Of a stretch of DNA of 64,000 nt, positions 1 to 10,550 are shown in pieces. A model generated the notes under the pieces. It was not told the DNA's origin. It searched no databases and worked only from the letters and a program-made list of their open reading frames with translations. The stretch is from Blumeriella jaapii (lineage: Eukaryota > Ascomycota > Leotiomycetes > Helotiales > Drepanopezizaceae): the NCBI GenBank assembly GCA_009599575.1, contig VWND01000017.1, forward strand, positions 310,001 through 374,000, given 5' to 3'. The position numbers and the translations under genes are program-made. Positions within the stretch are counted from its first letter, which is position 1, and the number at the start of each line of letters is the position of its first letter.

Positions 1-321
1 CCAGAGGTGAGATCGAGGTGCAGCGCGCTATCCATCTCATCTCCAAATCCCCTTCGAGGCGGGAGACATAGCTCGACCTCCGCAGCATGACCTCGGGGTC
101 ATCGCTGGACTCTCAGGACCTTCGTCGTACCACAATGCACGGTGTACACCTTGGTCACCAGATCGAGGACAAGCGTCCTATCGAACTCGTCCAACGCGTC
201 GACATCTTATGTGTAGTGACTGGTCGTTGGTGCCACCTACCCTCGTGGCTTGTCTGCTGCTGTCTGCCTGGGGGCCGAGCTTGCGTCTGTTGCCACGGCA
301 CTGTGCTGACAGCTGATATAG

Positions 322-1913
322 GATCCATGGCCGATGTGCCAAAGGATCTTTTGCACGAGATCAAGAGGCTGGAGGAACAATTCACCGTCCCAAAGGCGAA
401 GCTGAAGGAGATCACCGATCACTTCGTCAGTGAGCTTACTAAAGGTGCACAACCCGCCATCTCATTCTCATGACTCGGGCTAATACAGCACCTTAGGCCT
501 CACCGTCGGTGGTGGAAGCATTGTAAGTAGAGTCTTCCTCTTGGTGCCAGACACCTAGGCTAACCACCCTCGCAGCCCATGAATCCAACTTGGTGCATGG
601 CATTCCCAGATGGAAACGAGAAGGGTACTTTCCTCGCTCTGGACATGGGTGGAACCAACCTTCGTGTTTGCGAGATCATCTTGACCGAGGAGCAAGGTGA
701 ATTCGAAATCATCCAGTCCAAGTACCGCATGCCCGAGGAGTTGAAGACCGGAAATTCCGAGGAGCTCTGGGAGTATGTCGCCGACTGCCTCCAACAATTC
801 ATCGAGTCCCACCATGGAAACGAAGAGCTGAGCAGTCTGCCTCTTGGCTTCACCTTCTCCTATCCAGCAACCCAGGACTACATCGACCATGGCGTTCTCC
901 AACGCTGGACCAAGGGCTTCGACATCGATGGCGTGGAGGGCAAGAATGTCGTTCCCATGTTCGAGGCCGCCATCGCTAAGCGAGTACGTATTCTCACGCC
1001 CTGTGAGTAAGATTCCCGTGCTAACGATCCCTAGGGCGTCCCCATCAAGCTGATCGCATTGATCAACGATACCACGGGTACCTTGATCGCGTCCGCATAC
1101 ACCGACACCAAGATGAAGATCGGTTGCATTTTCGGCACGGGCTGCAACGCCGCATACATGGAGAACTGCGGCTCCGTTCCCAAGCTCGCCCACCTGAACC
1201 TCCCCCCCGACACTCCCATGGCCATCAACTGCGAATGGGGCGCCTTTGACAACGAGCACAAGGTCCTTCCCCGCACCCCCTACGACATCATCGTCGACAA
1301 GGAATCCCCCCGTCCCGGCCAGCAAGCCTTCGAAAAGATGATCGCCGGTCTCTACCTCGGCGAGCTCTTCCGCCTCGTCCTCGTCGACCTCCACGACAAC
1401 AAGGAAGTGCACATCTTCGAGGGCCAGAACATCAGCAAGCTCCGCAAGGCCTACACCCTCGACTCCTCCTTCCTCTCCGCCATCGAGGAGGATCCCTGGG
1501 AGAACCTGCAAGAGACCGGCGACCTGTTCGCGAACAAGCTCGGCCTCACGGCCACCCACCCGGAGCTGGAGCTCGTCCGCCGCCTCGCCGAGCTGATCGG
1601 GACCCGCGCCGCCCGTCTCTCGGCCTGCGGCGTGGCCGCCATCTCCAAGAAGAAGGGCTACGAGAGCTGCCACGTGGGCGCCGACGGCTCCGTCTTCAAC
1701 AAGTACCCGCACTTCAAGCAGCGCGGCGCGGCGGCCCTCCGCGAGATCCTCGACTGGCCCGACAAGAAGAATCAGAAGGAGGAGGACCCGATCGAGATCC
1801 TGGCTGCCGAGGACGGGAGCGGTGTCGGGGCGGCCCTGATTGCGGCGCTCACGCTCAAGCGCGTGAAGCAGGGCAACATGGCCGGTATCCTGCACCCGGA
1901 GAACTTCAAGTAG
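322..1913 (+). CDS. Hexokinase, 5' end truncated by the window
   Basis: Phosphorylates glucose and other hexoses with ATP in the cytosol, the entry step of glycolysis; fungal members can also take part in glucose sensing. Exons read as 322-444, 497-522, 576-983 and 1035-1913, joined in frame by GT-AG introns of 51-53 bases. Family hallmarks seen: phosphate loop LDMGGTNLRV, sugar-binding LPLGFTFSYPA, catalytic-Asp segment INDTTGTLIAS, then GTGCNAAYME and INCEWGAF. Visible protein is 477 residues, close to full length. The exon at 322 follows a TATAG acceptor and begins inside a codon (G|GA TCC ATG). Fungal hexokinases carry about 15 residues before this point, so the true start is probably in an exon at or left of the window edge; ATG 327 is the first in-frame start visible. 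Family certain, 5' end not. Confidence 0.95.
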
Positions 1914-2493
1914 AGGAGCCTCTTTCCGTCGGTGGACGGAGATGCTGGAGCCTTGGGCGGGCTGTGAAGGTGTGTGGATGGGTCAGACGCTGCGGGGGAT
2001 GGAAAGCATGGAACTGTACCTAGCCTTCTCATGGACGCGCGCTCTCTTTGACCCGGACAGAAGGGCATGCATCGACATCGTAGTACCTAGATTCCGCTAG
2101 CTCGTCGGGGCTCTCTACCTCTTATGCCATGGCGAGATCTTCCTTCACTTGACGCGCCTCGTTGTGGCCCTCTCGACGCTGCCTCTTGACCAATTAGCAG
2201 GGGCACTTCCCGTGAGCGTCTCGCTGTATGTGCTGTGCTGTGCTGTGCTGTGCTGTCCATGGTGACCCTTCTACATGGCCTGCTTTGCGGCGACGCCACC
2301 GCGACGCAATCGAATCACATCACATCACATCACATGGAGTTGAATCGAGTAGGACGAGTTGTGGCTGGGTATCATTTCTCATCTCGGGCTCACGCCGCCG
2401 CCACGTTCCTGGATTGCGGCCTCCTCTATCTCTATCTCCATCTCCATCTCCATCTCCATCTCCATCTCTATCTCTATTCTGCCCCCCTACCCC
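1914..2493. other. Intergenic spacer, convergent 3' ends
   Basis: Lies between the 3' ends of the hexokinase and Rmt2 genes. It holds a short TGTGC run near 2229-2262 and a CATCTC hexamer run near 2421-2476. No gene is supported here. Confidence 0.6.
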
Positions 2494-3870
2494 CTACCCC
2501 AAGAAGCGACAGATCGGCAAGCGATACTTCTCCAGCACCCAATACCTCCTCCTGACGCCCTCCCACTCGCCCTCGCCCTCGCCGGCGCGGCCGACGTCCC
2601 CCACCTCGAGCTCGGACCACTCGACGTCCAGGCCGGCCGCGAGCAGATCCATCTCGACGAGCTTGCAATAGACGTCGTAGCACACGCGGCGGTCGGCGCC
2701 GAGGCCGTGGAACCAGCCGAGGCGGCCGGCGGGCGCCAGCAGGCCCGGCACGCACTCGGTGAAGAAGCGGCGCAGCTGCGCGTACGACTCGGCGAAGGTG
2801 TCGAAGTAGATGGCGTCGTAGACGCAGCCGGCGCGCAGCAGCGCCGGGCACACGTCCTGCCACCGGCCGGCGTGGACGGCGTAGGAGCCGCCGGCGGGCG
2901 CGGCGGCCTGCCAGGCGCCGCTGAAGGCCGAGCCGGGCGCCGCGAGGTGCGCCAGCACCGCGGGGTGCGCCTCGACGATGTGGTGCGTGAGGGGCCGCGT
3001 GCGGGCGAACATGCCGTCGATGATGCCCATGCCGAAGCCGATGTTGAGGATGCGCGCGCCGGGCGCGCGCGAGGGGAGCAGCAGGTCGACGGTGCGCTGC
3101 ATGATGGGCGTCTCCCAGGACATCATCACGCCGTTGCTGTCGGCGTCGAGGAGCTTGGAGGCGCTGAAGCTGAGGTCCGAGGCGAGGTACGAGGCCGAGT
3201 TGACGTCTTTGTGGTCGGCGGCGGCCTCTTGCTGCTGCGCTTCTTCGTGCGCCTGCTTCGCGGGGACCGCTCCCTCTCGAGGCTCGACGGCCTCGTCGCC
3301 GACCACCGCGCCGTGCTCGTGTGCGCCATGCGCGTCGCAATCCTGCTGCGCTTCCGCCGGCGAAGGCATTTCCCGTCCATCCTCACGGCCATCGCCATCC
3401 CCACGCCCTTCTTCATCTTCATCTTCATCCCCATCCCCATCCACATCCCCATCCTCACTCTCCCCCTCCAATTCCTCATACCCCCCCATCAGCCCCAACA
3501 GCAGCTCCGCCCTGACGCCCGCATCGACGCACATGCCGTACAGCGCCCTCCTACCGAGCCGATACGCCAGACAGCCAGGCGTCTCATCGCCCGCATCGAG
3601 ATCGTTCCAGATGGCGCCGCTGAAGAACAGCTCCTCCACCACTTTCCTCGCGCGCGCCATCATCGGCCCCTCCTCGTCGTCCTCGTCTCCTACGGGCCCG
3701 CACGCCGCGATCGCCGCGTGCAAGGGCGTGTACCCCGTCGTGGGATCCTGCACGTTCGCGCGCCCCGCCACGCGCAGCAGCGGCTTCAGCGCGGCGAGGT
3801 CGTGCTGCGCGCTGGCGCGGAGGACGGCTTGCGTCGTCGCGTCGGCGGCCAGCGGCGTGGGCTCGTCCAT
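2494..3870 (-). CDS. RMT2: Protein arginine N5-methyltransferase Rmt2
   Basis: AdoMet-dependent enzyme that methylates the delta nitrogen of arginine; in yeast the target is ribosomal protein Rpl12. Single exon, 458 residues from ATG 3870. An ankyrin-like N-terminal part (ATTQAVLRASAQHDL, then TGYTPLHAAIAA) precedes the methyltransferase domain, whose AdoMet loop is ILNIGFGMGIIDGMF, preceded by the Rmt2-typical GVMMSWETPIMQ and followed by YDAIYFDTFAESY. Between the two domains is a long insert of Asp/Glu/Gly followed by His/Gln/Ala-rich sequence, encoded by GC-rich near-repeats. ATG 3870 was chosen because the 48 in-frame codons upstream are low-complexity Pro/Thr/Arg with no family character. 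The gene converges with hexokinase. Confidence 0.93.
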   Translation of the reverse strand: MDEPTPLAADATTQAVLRASAQHDLAALKPLLRVAGRANVQDPTTGYTPLHAAIAACGPVGDEDDEEGPMMARARKVVEELFFSGAIWNDLDAGDETPGCLAYRLGRRALYGMCVDAGVRAELLLGLMGGYEELEGESEDGDVDGDGDEDEDEEGRGDGDGREDGREMPSPAEAQQDCDAHGAHEHGAVVGDEAVEPREGAVPAKQAHEEAQQQEAAADHKDVNSASYLASDLSFSASKLLDADSNGVMMSWETPIMQRTVDLLLPSRAPGARILNIGFGMGIIDGMFARTRPLTHHIVEAHPAVLAHLAAPGSAFSGAWQAAAPAGGSYAVHAGRWQDVCPALLRAGCVYDAIYFDTFAESYAQLRRFFTECVPGLLAPAGRLGWFHGLGADRRVCYDVYCKLVEMDLLAAGLDVEWSELEVGDVGRAGEGEGEWEGVRRRYWVLEKYRLPICRFLG

Positions 3871-4581
3871 GGTGGTTCGCGTGGTGTGGGGAGGTGGTCG
3901 GGGAGGGCGACGTCGTGTGGCCAGCAGAGATGGAGTTGGGAGTTGGGAGTTGGGAGTGGAGGCGATGAGGTGGTGGGTGGGTTCTGGACTGGATTGCATT
4001 CGAGTCCGGAGCACGCTAGGGTTTTTTTTACTTGACGTGGAGGGGGGAGGCGGTGAGGGGGGGGCAGAATGGAGATCGCCATCGAGGACTGCAAGTAGGT
4101 CCTGTACAGCACTATGCTACTTAAGCTCATGTTTGACATGTTGGATGGAGAAAGAGGTGATAATTAAAATCGACAATCGAGGATTGCAAATACCGTACCG
4201 TATTATACAATACTATTCAAGCTTATGTTTGACATGTAAGAAAAAAATAAAATGAGAGAAAAAGGCGATCTATGTATATGTATGTCTAAATATCTATATC
4301 TATTTACATGTCAGGTTCGTACCAACTGGGTACCCGATGCGATGGTGAAGAAGCCCAAATGGCATATATGTATGTATCATGCCAACAGCAGCAGCGCTAT
4401 ACAAAGGACTGTACTGTACTGTATGTACAGTACAGCACTGTAGGTACATGTATGTGTACTGTGGATGCACGGCGCAAAACAAACAAACCAACGCTCCTCC
4501 CATGCCACGCCATGCCATTTTTTCCTCTCACAAACGCCTTCCAGCCAAACCGAATAAAGACACCGATGCAAAAGAAGGGGG
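3871..4581. other. Intergenic spacer with diverged direct repeat and palindromic motif
   Basis: Between the Rmt2 start and the 3' end of the Reg1-like gene. It contains a diverged direct duplication (separate entry) and a cluster of the dispersed palindromic motif at about 4407-4440 (ACTGTACTGTATGTACAGTA, then CAGCACTG). No ORF here resembles a gene. Confidence 0.6.
4075..4237. repeat. Diverged direct repeat, about 62 bp x 2
   Basis: Copy 1 at about 4081-4141 and copy 2 at about 4176-4237 both run from ATCGAGGA to ATGTTTGACATGT, separated by about 35 bases. Many differences in the middle are C-to-T or G-to-A (GGACTGCAAG against GGATTGCAAA), the direction expected of repeat-induced point mutation, although the copies are much shorter than the duplications that process usually recognises. 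Confidence 0.6.
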
Positions 4582-6277
4582 CTAGAAGCCCAGCTCGAAC
4601 TCCTCCATAATCTGCTCATACAGCGCGCGCTGGTCCTCGTTAACCACGACCCCGAGGCGTAGTAACTCCGGGGGCGAATGTTTCGCTATCTGCGTCGCGA
4701 GATGGCGGGAGCACTCCACGAACGAGGAAGCTGCGGAAGTAGAAGGAGAAGAAGACGAAGAAGAAGACGACGACGAAGAAGAAGAAGAAGAAGAAGAAGA
4801 AGAGGCAAGGAGATCATCGTCCTCGCCGCTGCTATCGTCCGAGGACTGCGTGTCGGATGCCGAGGAGCAAGAGGTCAGGCCTGCGCAGTCGTCGGTGCTG
4901 GGGGGCGCGGCGAGGTACGCCAGCTCGTCGCTCTCGGCAACGGGGACGGTGCTGACGATGGTGCTGAGATTAAAGTGCGTGAGCGAGTCCGTGGGCGCGG
5001 GTGGATCGGGCTGTGCGTAGAGGGAGAAGATGTCCTCGGCGTCCTGCTCGTGCGCGTCGCCGAGCCATGTCCACTCTCGCAGGTCGGCCGCCGTCGGCGG
5101 GCTCGCGAGCTGGCACGGCCACAGGCTGTCCGGACCCCCGTGGGGGTGTTCTGGCTCGGGGGTCGGGGCCAGGACGTCGGCCTCGGGCGGCAGGGTCGTG
5201 GACCGCATCTTCTTGACGGTGCGGTGGATCTTGCGGTCGCCGATCGGGATCACGATGGTGTACTGTCGGACTTCCTCCAGGAACTTCACGCGCTTCTTCG
5301 GCGTCGGGGATGCCCGCGTGGGAATCCGCGAGCGGAACTCGACGTGCTGGGGCGAGGTGTGCCAACCACAGCTCAGCGGCGAGGAATCGCTCAAGGGCCG
5401 GCCTTGGACGACCGCGTGGCGGGCAGCAAAGGCCGGCAGGGAGCCTCGTCGCAAGATGTCGGCCATGCTGGGCTTTTTGAGAATCGAGGGCGCCGATATG
5501 TCGCCCGGAGTCCGCACGTCGCGTGACGCGTGCGACCCCGACCCCGACGGGAGAGATGGCGTCCCGGGGAGAAAGGGGCCATAGAGACATGTGTCGTCGA
5601 GTTGCTTGCTCCTGGCAGATGTTAGCCTCTCCTCGCATCACACAGAATAGGGGGGATGGGGGAAGGGTGTCGCCGGGGACGCACCAGTGGATGGTCTCGG
5701 CCGACACGGTTCTGCACGCCAAGTGCAGCTTGGCCCACGTCCTCCACGAGACATTCTCGAGTCTCGCGACATCGCTGTGTCGTTTCCAGGCCGAGGGGTC
5801 GCGGGTGCTGATGGCCTCGCGGCTTGCGCTCCAGCTTTGGCTCCGGCTTGAGCTCCAGCTTTGGCTCCAGCTTCTGCTCAGGCTCGCCACGTGCCTCCAG
5901 CATGCCGACAGGTCCTCCTCGCTCCACGGGTGCCGCAGGTAGTTGACGTTCCGGCATGGTTGCACACCCACGGACGAGCAGTCTCGCCATGCCGGGCCCG
6001 ACGCTCGCTCGCGGACGGCGATGCCCACCACGTCGACGCTTTCCCGTGATGCGGGCGCTTCCGTGAATGGGACGTCGTCGACGATCGGGCTCGCGTGCTC
6101 CCAGGCCGAGAGGGCGAGATCGATGTCGATGTCGATGTCAATGTCAATGTCGATGTCGTCGTACAGCGGGAAGTCGAGCGGTGCGTCTTCCATGTCCGCG
6201 CTCCAATCGAGGGTCAGAGTGAGCTGCAGCGGCGTCAGTGTCGGCGTCGGCGTCGGCGTCGCTGAGGTTGCCGCCAT
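4582..6277 (-). CDS. Reg1/Hex2-like PP1 regulatory subunit (DUF1752 domain)
   Basis: Predicted regulator that brings type-1 protein phosphatase to glucose-repression targets, by analogy with yeast Reg1. Exon 1 is 6277-5685; a 73-base intron (GTGCGT donor, CTAAC branch, CTGCCAG acceptor) leads to exon 2 at 5611-4582, giving 540 residues. The DUF1752 core is visible as NYLRHPWSEEDLSACWRHV, VARLENVSWRTWAK and TVSAETIHW; after the splice comes LDDTCLYGPF, then SAPSILKKPSMADILRRGSL, and the PP1-docking motif RVKF within KKRVKFLEEV. Low-complexity parts are an Asp-Ile repeat from GATGTC units (about 6118-6165), a Ser-Trp-rich insert inside DUF1752, and a run of about 20 serines near 4742-4805. ATG 6277 is the first in-frame start. 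An upstream ATG at 6396 could join through a 53-base intron, which I cannot settle. Family call is firm, N-terminus less so. Confidence 0.82.
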
Positions 6278-9200
6278 CGTCGTCTCGTCGAGCTGCTGTA
6301 GCGCCTCCTTCGTCGCCGCCGTCACGTCGCCGGCGCGTGATAGCACACGATGTCCTCCCACTCGAAGTACTCGTCCTGGGGCATGGCGTCGTCCATGTTG
6401 CGGGTCGGCGAGGGCGCGTCGGCGAATCTGTTGAGCGTCACGTGCGGGACTCGGAATCTCCTCCCCTGGGCAGTGGTGTAGTGTAGTGTAGTGTCTCTGC
6501 GACCGTTCGACAGCACAGTTGTCACCCAATTGACGGGATGGAAGATGATGGGGGATGGTGAAGGAGTGTGGTGAAGAAGAGAGAGAGAGAGAGAGAGAGA
6601 AGCAGCAGCAGTAGAGAATGTGGCTGACCGGCGCGAGATATATACATAGGGTATATATGTATGTGTGGATAAATGAATATATGTATGTGTGTAAGTAATT
6701 ATATATGTATAGGTGTGATGTGTGGACATATACATGTATATACATAAATACATATATATATATACACATACAGTACATGCATATGCCTTCGGAGGTTTGT
6801 TGGGGAAACTCTCGGGGTCGGCGTCCGAAGGGTTGGGAGGACGGAGGAAGGAGGAAGAAGGAAGGAGGAAGGAGGAAGCACGACCCACGACCGTCAACGC
6901 ACGACGCACCGAGCCGGGCGCACTTACCTACTGTATTTACTGCACGGTAAATACTGTATATACTGCATATACTGTATATACTGTATGTACTGTCTACACT
7001 GTATATACTGCATGTAAACACTGCACTATACATCCACATCCCTATCTGTGCCCGCGAACATCCCAACACACTCACTCATCTGTCCACCCACACACACACA
7101 CAGCAGACAGCGCGATGCGAGCGAGCACCGGGCCCAGCAAGGAACGTCGTCGGCCCAGCGCCGCCGAAGATCCGAGCCACGAGGCGCGAAGACGCTTCGG
7201 GGCCTGCGCGGGACCGTGATCCTGTCAGAGATCAGACGGAGCGTCGACGCACGCACGCACGCGCGCAGAGCCCATCTGTCCCGCTGGCATTCATGGAAAG
7301 CGAGATTGGAACGCCCCAACCGCATGCCGAGAGCGTCACGATGAAACTACGGCGCGGGTGGACACAGACGCCATACGGGAGAGCATCGTGTGTGTGTGTG
7401 TGTGTGTGGATGTGTGGACGGTACGCACAGCCAGCCCACGCAAGGTACTACTGACTGTACCGACTGTGCTGTACGGGATGGGACAGGACTGGACTGGACT
7501 GGACTGGGCTGGGCTGGACTGGACTGGACTGGGCTGGGCTGGATTGGATTGGATTGTAGGCCTGGCTGCTGCTGGTCACCCACCGGTGTTGACAGTCCAT
7601 CGGCCCCGAAGCGAGCGAGAAAAGCAGCGAAGAGGGAAGCGAAAGAAGTCACCGACGACGATCGATGGGCGTGGGGTCTGCGCCTATTTCTGTGTAGCCT
7701 TCATTTTCGCCATGTCTGCGCTTATTTTTGTGTAACCTTCATCTACGCCATGGGTGTATGAACATGCCACGCGGAATACGTGTGTTGGAGATCTAACTTG
7801 TACATTCATACCTACTGCTATCAAACGCGGCGGCGGATGCCTACTCTACATACATACAGTGTTTGTATGTACCAAGCGAAATTACCGATGCACGTATAAT
7901 ACAGACAGTACAGCACTATACTGTAATATACTGTACAATGATAATTCAATAGGAACGGTTCGCGCCAAGGTTGTACGCGCAGTGAAAGGCCGCTGACATC
8001 GGCGAGTATTGCGGCAGCTACCAGCATCTCCATTTTGTCCCTAAAAAATTATTCTTTATTTTTCTATTCCCAATTTTTTCCTTTTCCGTTTTTGTTAGTA
8101 CTCAAATTCAGTGGGGGAAACTAGCTCGGTTTATCTGAGCCAGAACGCAAGTAAAGCCCTCCGAAGCTACCACTTATACCCGTCGTCTTGTGACAGAGAT
8201 AATGCCGTGCAGTAAATTAGTGTTCTTCGAGTGAGTACATAAGTCTCGGATGCAACTCGGGGGGTTTATGTTGACCTGGCGGCGTTTTCAGCTGCCACCC
8301 CTCATACAGTACAGTACAGTATTGTAAGTACAGCACAGTAAGTACATACCCCCCCGCTCATCCCTGCCCGCCCGTCCCGGGTTCTCCGCGCCTGCGGTAG
8401 AGATGGGGCATCTGAGAAGGGCGTGTGGGGGCGGTTGCTGCGAGCCCTTGTTCGCGCCGCTGTGGATTGGGCTGGAGGGGACGGTAGGTGGTTGTCGGAC
8501 GTGGGATGGGGTTTGTATACGTTCGCGTGCGGTGTTTGGGTATGCGCTTGTGCTCCTACTAGTGATCGGTGTGTGTGTTGGAGTGAGAGGGGTGGTTTTT
8601 TCGAGGTGAAATGCGATGGAGAGACAGTGGTGGAAAGGTGGTAATTGAAGGGAGAGGTGAGGGTGGAAAAGAGGAAGGGAGGGCAGGTGAGGTTGGAAGA
8701 AGGTGAGGTGAGGTGAGGTGGGGTGAGGTGAGGTGAGGGTGAGGTGAGGTGAGGTGAGGTGAGGTGAGGTGAGGTGAAATGAGGTGAGATGAGATGAGAT
8801 GAGATGAGATGAGATAAAATAAGTTGAGTTGAGTTGAGTTGAGTTGCGTTGAGTTGAGTTGAGTTGAGTTGCGTTGAGTTGAGTTGAGTTGAGTTGAGTT
8901 GAGTTGAGTTGAGTTGAGTTGAGTTGAGTTGAGTTGAGTTGAGTTTGAGTTGAGTTGAGTTGAGATGAGTTGAGATGAGGTGAGGTGAAATTAGTTGAGT
9001 TGAGTTGAGTTCAGATGAGTTGAGATGAGATGAACAAGATACACCTCGGCAACCTACCCCCTCTCCCCTTTTCACGTCTCGTCAAAGATGTTTGACTTGA
9101 ACTATCCATGATATGTCAAATTGAACCAGCAAGACACCTTCTAATGTTCACCTCCACTGTTTCTGCTGCCCAAGCTAGGCCGTTAGCTTCGCACGCATTG

Positions 9201-9575
9201 GAGAGTCACTTCCGTGGTTCTTGGATACTACCAGAGAATGCATTCAGATAACGCGATCAGCCTTGGCCAAAAGCCCAAGCTATATTCAGAGACCGCTGTG
9301 TCTCTCAACAATGATTCCTACGGCTCCATGGTTCGGATGTGTGCGTCGAGTCGCACCTTCCGCAACCGTCGTTGCCGTCACATGGCGGTTTCTCCCCTGG
9401 CAAAGACCTTTGGCCTTCCTCGCTCCTCGCTCGCTTCAGTCACAACAACAACAACAACAACAACAACAACACAGGTTCTTAGCTCTATGTACAAACCATC
9501 ACTTCACCGCGCCATCCCAACCTCACCCGGTCCCAGAATCTCATCCGTCGACGACTCGCACCCGCCACAGCACAC
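6278..9575. other. 3.3-kb spacer rich in simple repeats
   Basis: No convincing gene. Contents in order: a possible upstream Reg1 exon (ATG 6396), a GA run near 6577-6601, TA-rich DNA near 6640-6780, TACTG/TATACTG repeats near 6928-7020, a GT run near 7389-7408, GGACTGGACT/GGGCT repeats near 7485-7555, palindromic-motif clusters near 7895-7935 and 8305-8345, and the long pentamer array described separately. ORFs of 60-165 residues here lie within these repeats. Confidence 0.6.
8697..9035. repeat. GGTGA / GAGTT pentanucleotide array
   Basis: About 340 bases of perfect to near-perfect pentamers: GGTGA units first (about 8700-8780), passing through GATGA units into GAGTT units (about 8821-9010). 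Neighbouring blocks differ by single substitutions, as if one array had drifted into sub-families. It encodes only repetitive reading frames (SerThrGlnLeuAsn-type), which are not genes. Confidence 0.9.
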
Positions 9576-10550
9576 ATGCCTCCCGAAAAGATCCCCTACG
9601 CCGCGCAAAAGAAATTCGGCCTCTTCATCGTATTTGAGGGTTCCGGCCTCGAGAACGACCTCCGCTGGATCCTCGTCATGCGTGAATCCCGCAGCGGCAA
9701 GGATATCCGCTTCACCACCAAGATGGAGCCGGTCGGGCAGACACCCGAGGGGGGGCCGAAACCCACGCAGCCCGTCATCGAGCTCCGAGACACGAGAGGT
9801 ACGCAAACCCGAGCCCCCCTCGAGCTCCTGCGGTGATTGATGATGATGATGCTGCTGATGTCGAGAGACAAAGATCAGCGCGAGTCCTGCTGGGGCTCCA
9901 TCTGTCTCAAGATCGACATCCCGGATCCGCTCGCCGATAAGTTTCTGTACTTGATGAGGGCGGCGGTCGAGGCGTTCATCTTGCCGGATGGGACGATGAC
10001 GGAGGCGTTCAAGGACTCGGGGAGCTGGATCGTGTTCTGTCTGGACATGGTGAGCATGCTTTCTCTCTCGTCTTCTTGCTTCGGCTGCTTCTGTCACGAT
10101 AGGCCGCTCGGAAGGAGCGAAATGCTGATGCCAAGGCAGTTCGCCGAAGTGGACGACGAGCTGATAACGAGAGACGAGCTGGTATTCTTGGATCAGCAGA
10201 CCATGTTGGATCTCTACTCGGTCGAGAATCAGCTAGAGGACCTGGCGCAGACGATTGTGCCAGACGCGGATTGGTTTTTCATGAGGGGGCCTGCGTATCA
10301 GCCGGAGGCCGGCGTGCCGAGCCAGCCCCCTATGTGGGTAAGTGCAACACCGTTTGCTTTCTCTGACACTTTCGAGTACACGTCCCCTGCCTTATTCTTG
10401 CAAGATGTCTGGTGTAGGAGGTCCTGACAATGGCATCTTTTCTAGTATGGAGATGGAGAGGTCCCTTCTCCTTCTTTCCGATTTCGGTCCTCAACATTTC
10501 CACAATCAAAAGTCTCCGAACGACCAGAGGTTTCCGTGGTCTCTCTGTAG
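9576..10550 (+). CDS. Unrecognised four-exon protein, 233 aa
   Basis: Function not recognised. Exons 9576-9798, 9874-10049, 10140-10337 and 10446-10550 join in frame through GT-AG introns of 75-108 bases to give 233 residues. Exon 1 opens MPPEKIPYAAQKKFGLFIV and continues with EGSGLENDLRWILVMRES; exon 2 holds ESCWGSICLKIDIPDPLADK and DSGSWIVFCLDM; exon 3 is acidic (AEVDDELITRDELVFLDQQ) and ends AYQPEAGVPSQPPMW; exon 4 adds a Ser/Pro-rich tail. No signal peptide or membrane span is apparent. Alternating charged and hydrophobic stretches, consistent splice signals and absence of stops support a real gene. The upstream CAA run (about 9441-9472) is outside the CDS. The acceptor of exon 3 was chosen because the alternative one 50 bases earlier gives an Arg/Gly-rich, unprotein-like frame. 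Confidence 0.65.

Noticed and set aside
555..1895. 446-codon minus-strand ORF
   Set aside because: Antisense to hexokinase; the plus strand has clear motifs and introns.
8302..9075. 257-codon minus-strand ORF with SerThrGlnLeuAsn repeats
   Set aside because: Encoded by the GAGTT/GGTGA array; no unique domain or splice support.
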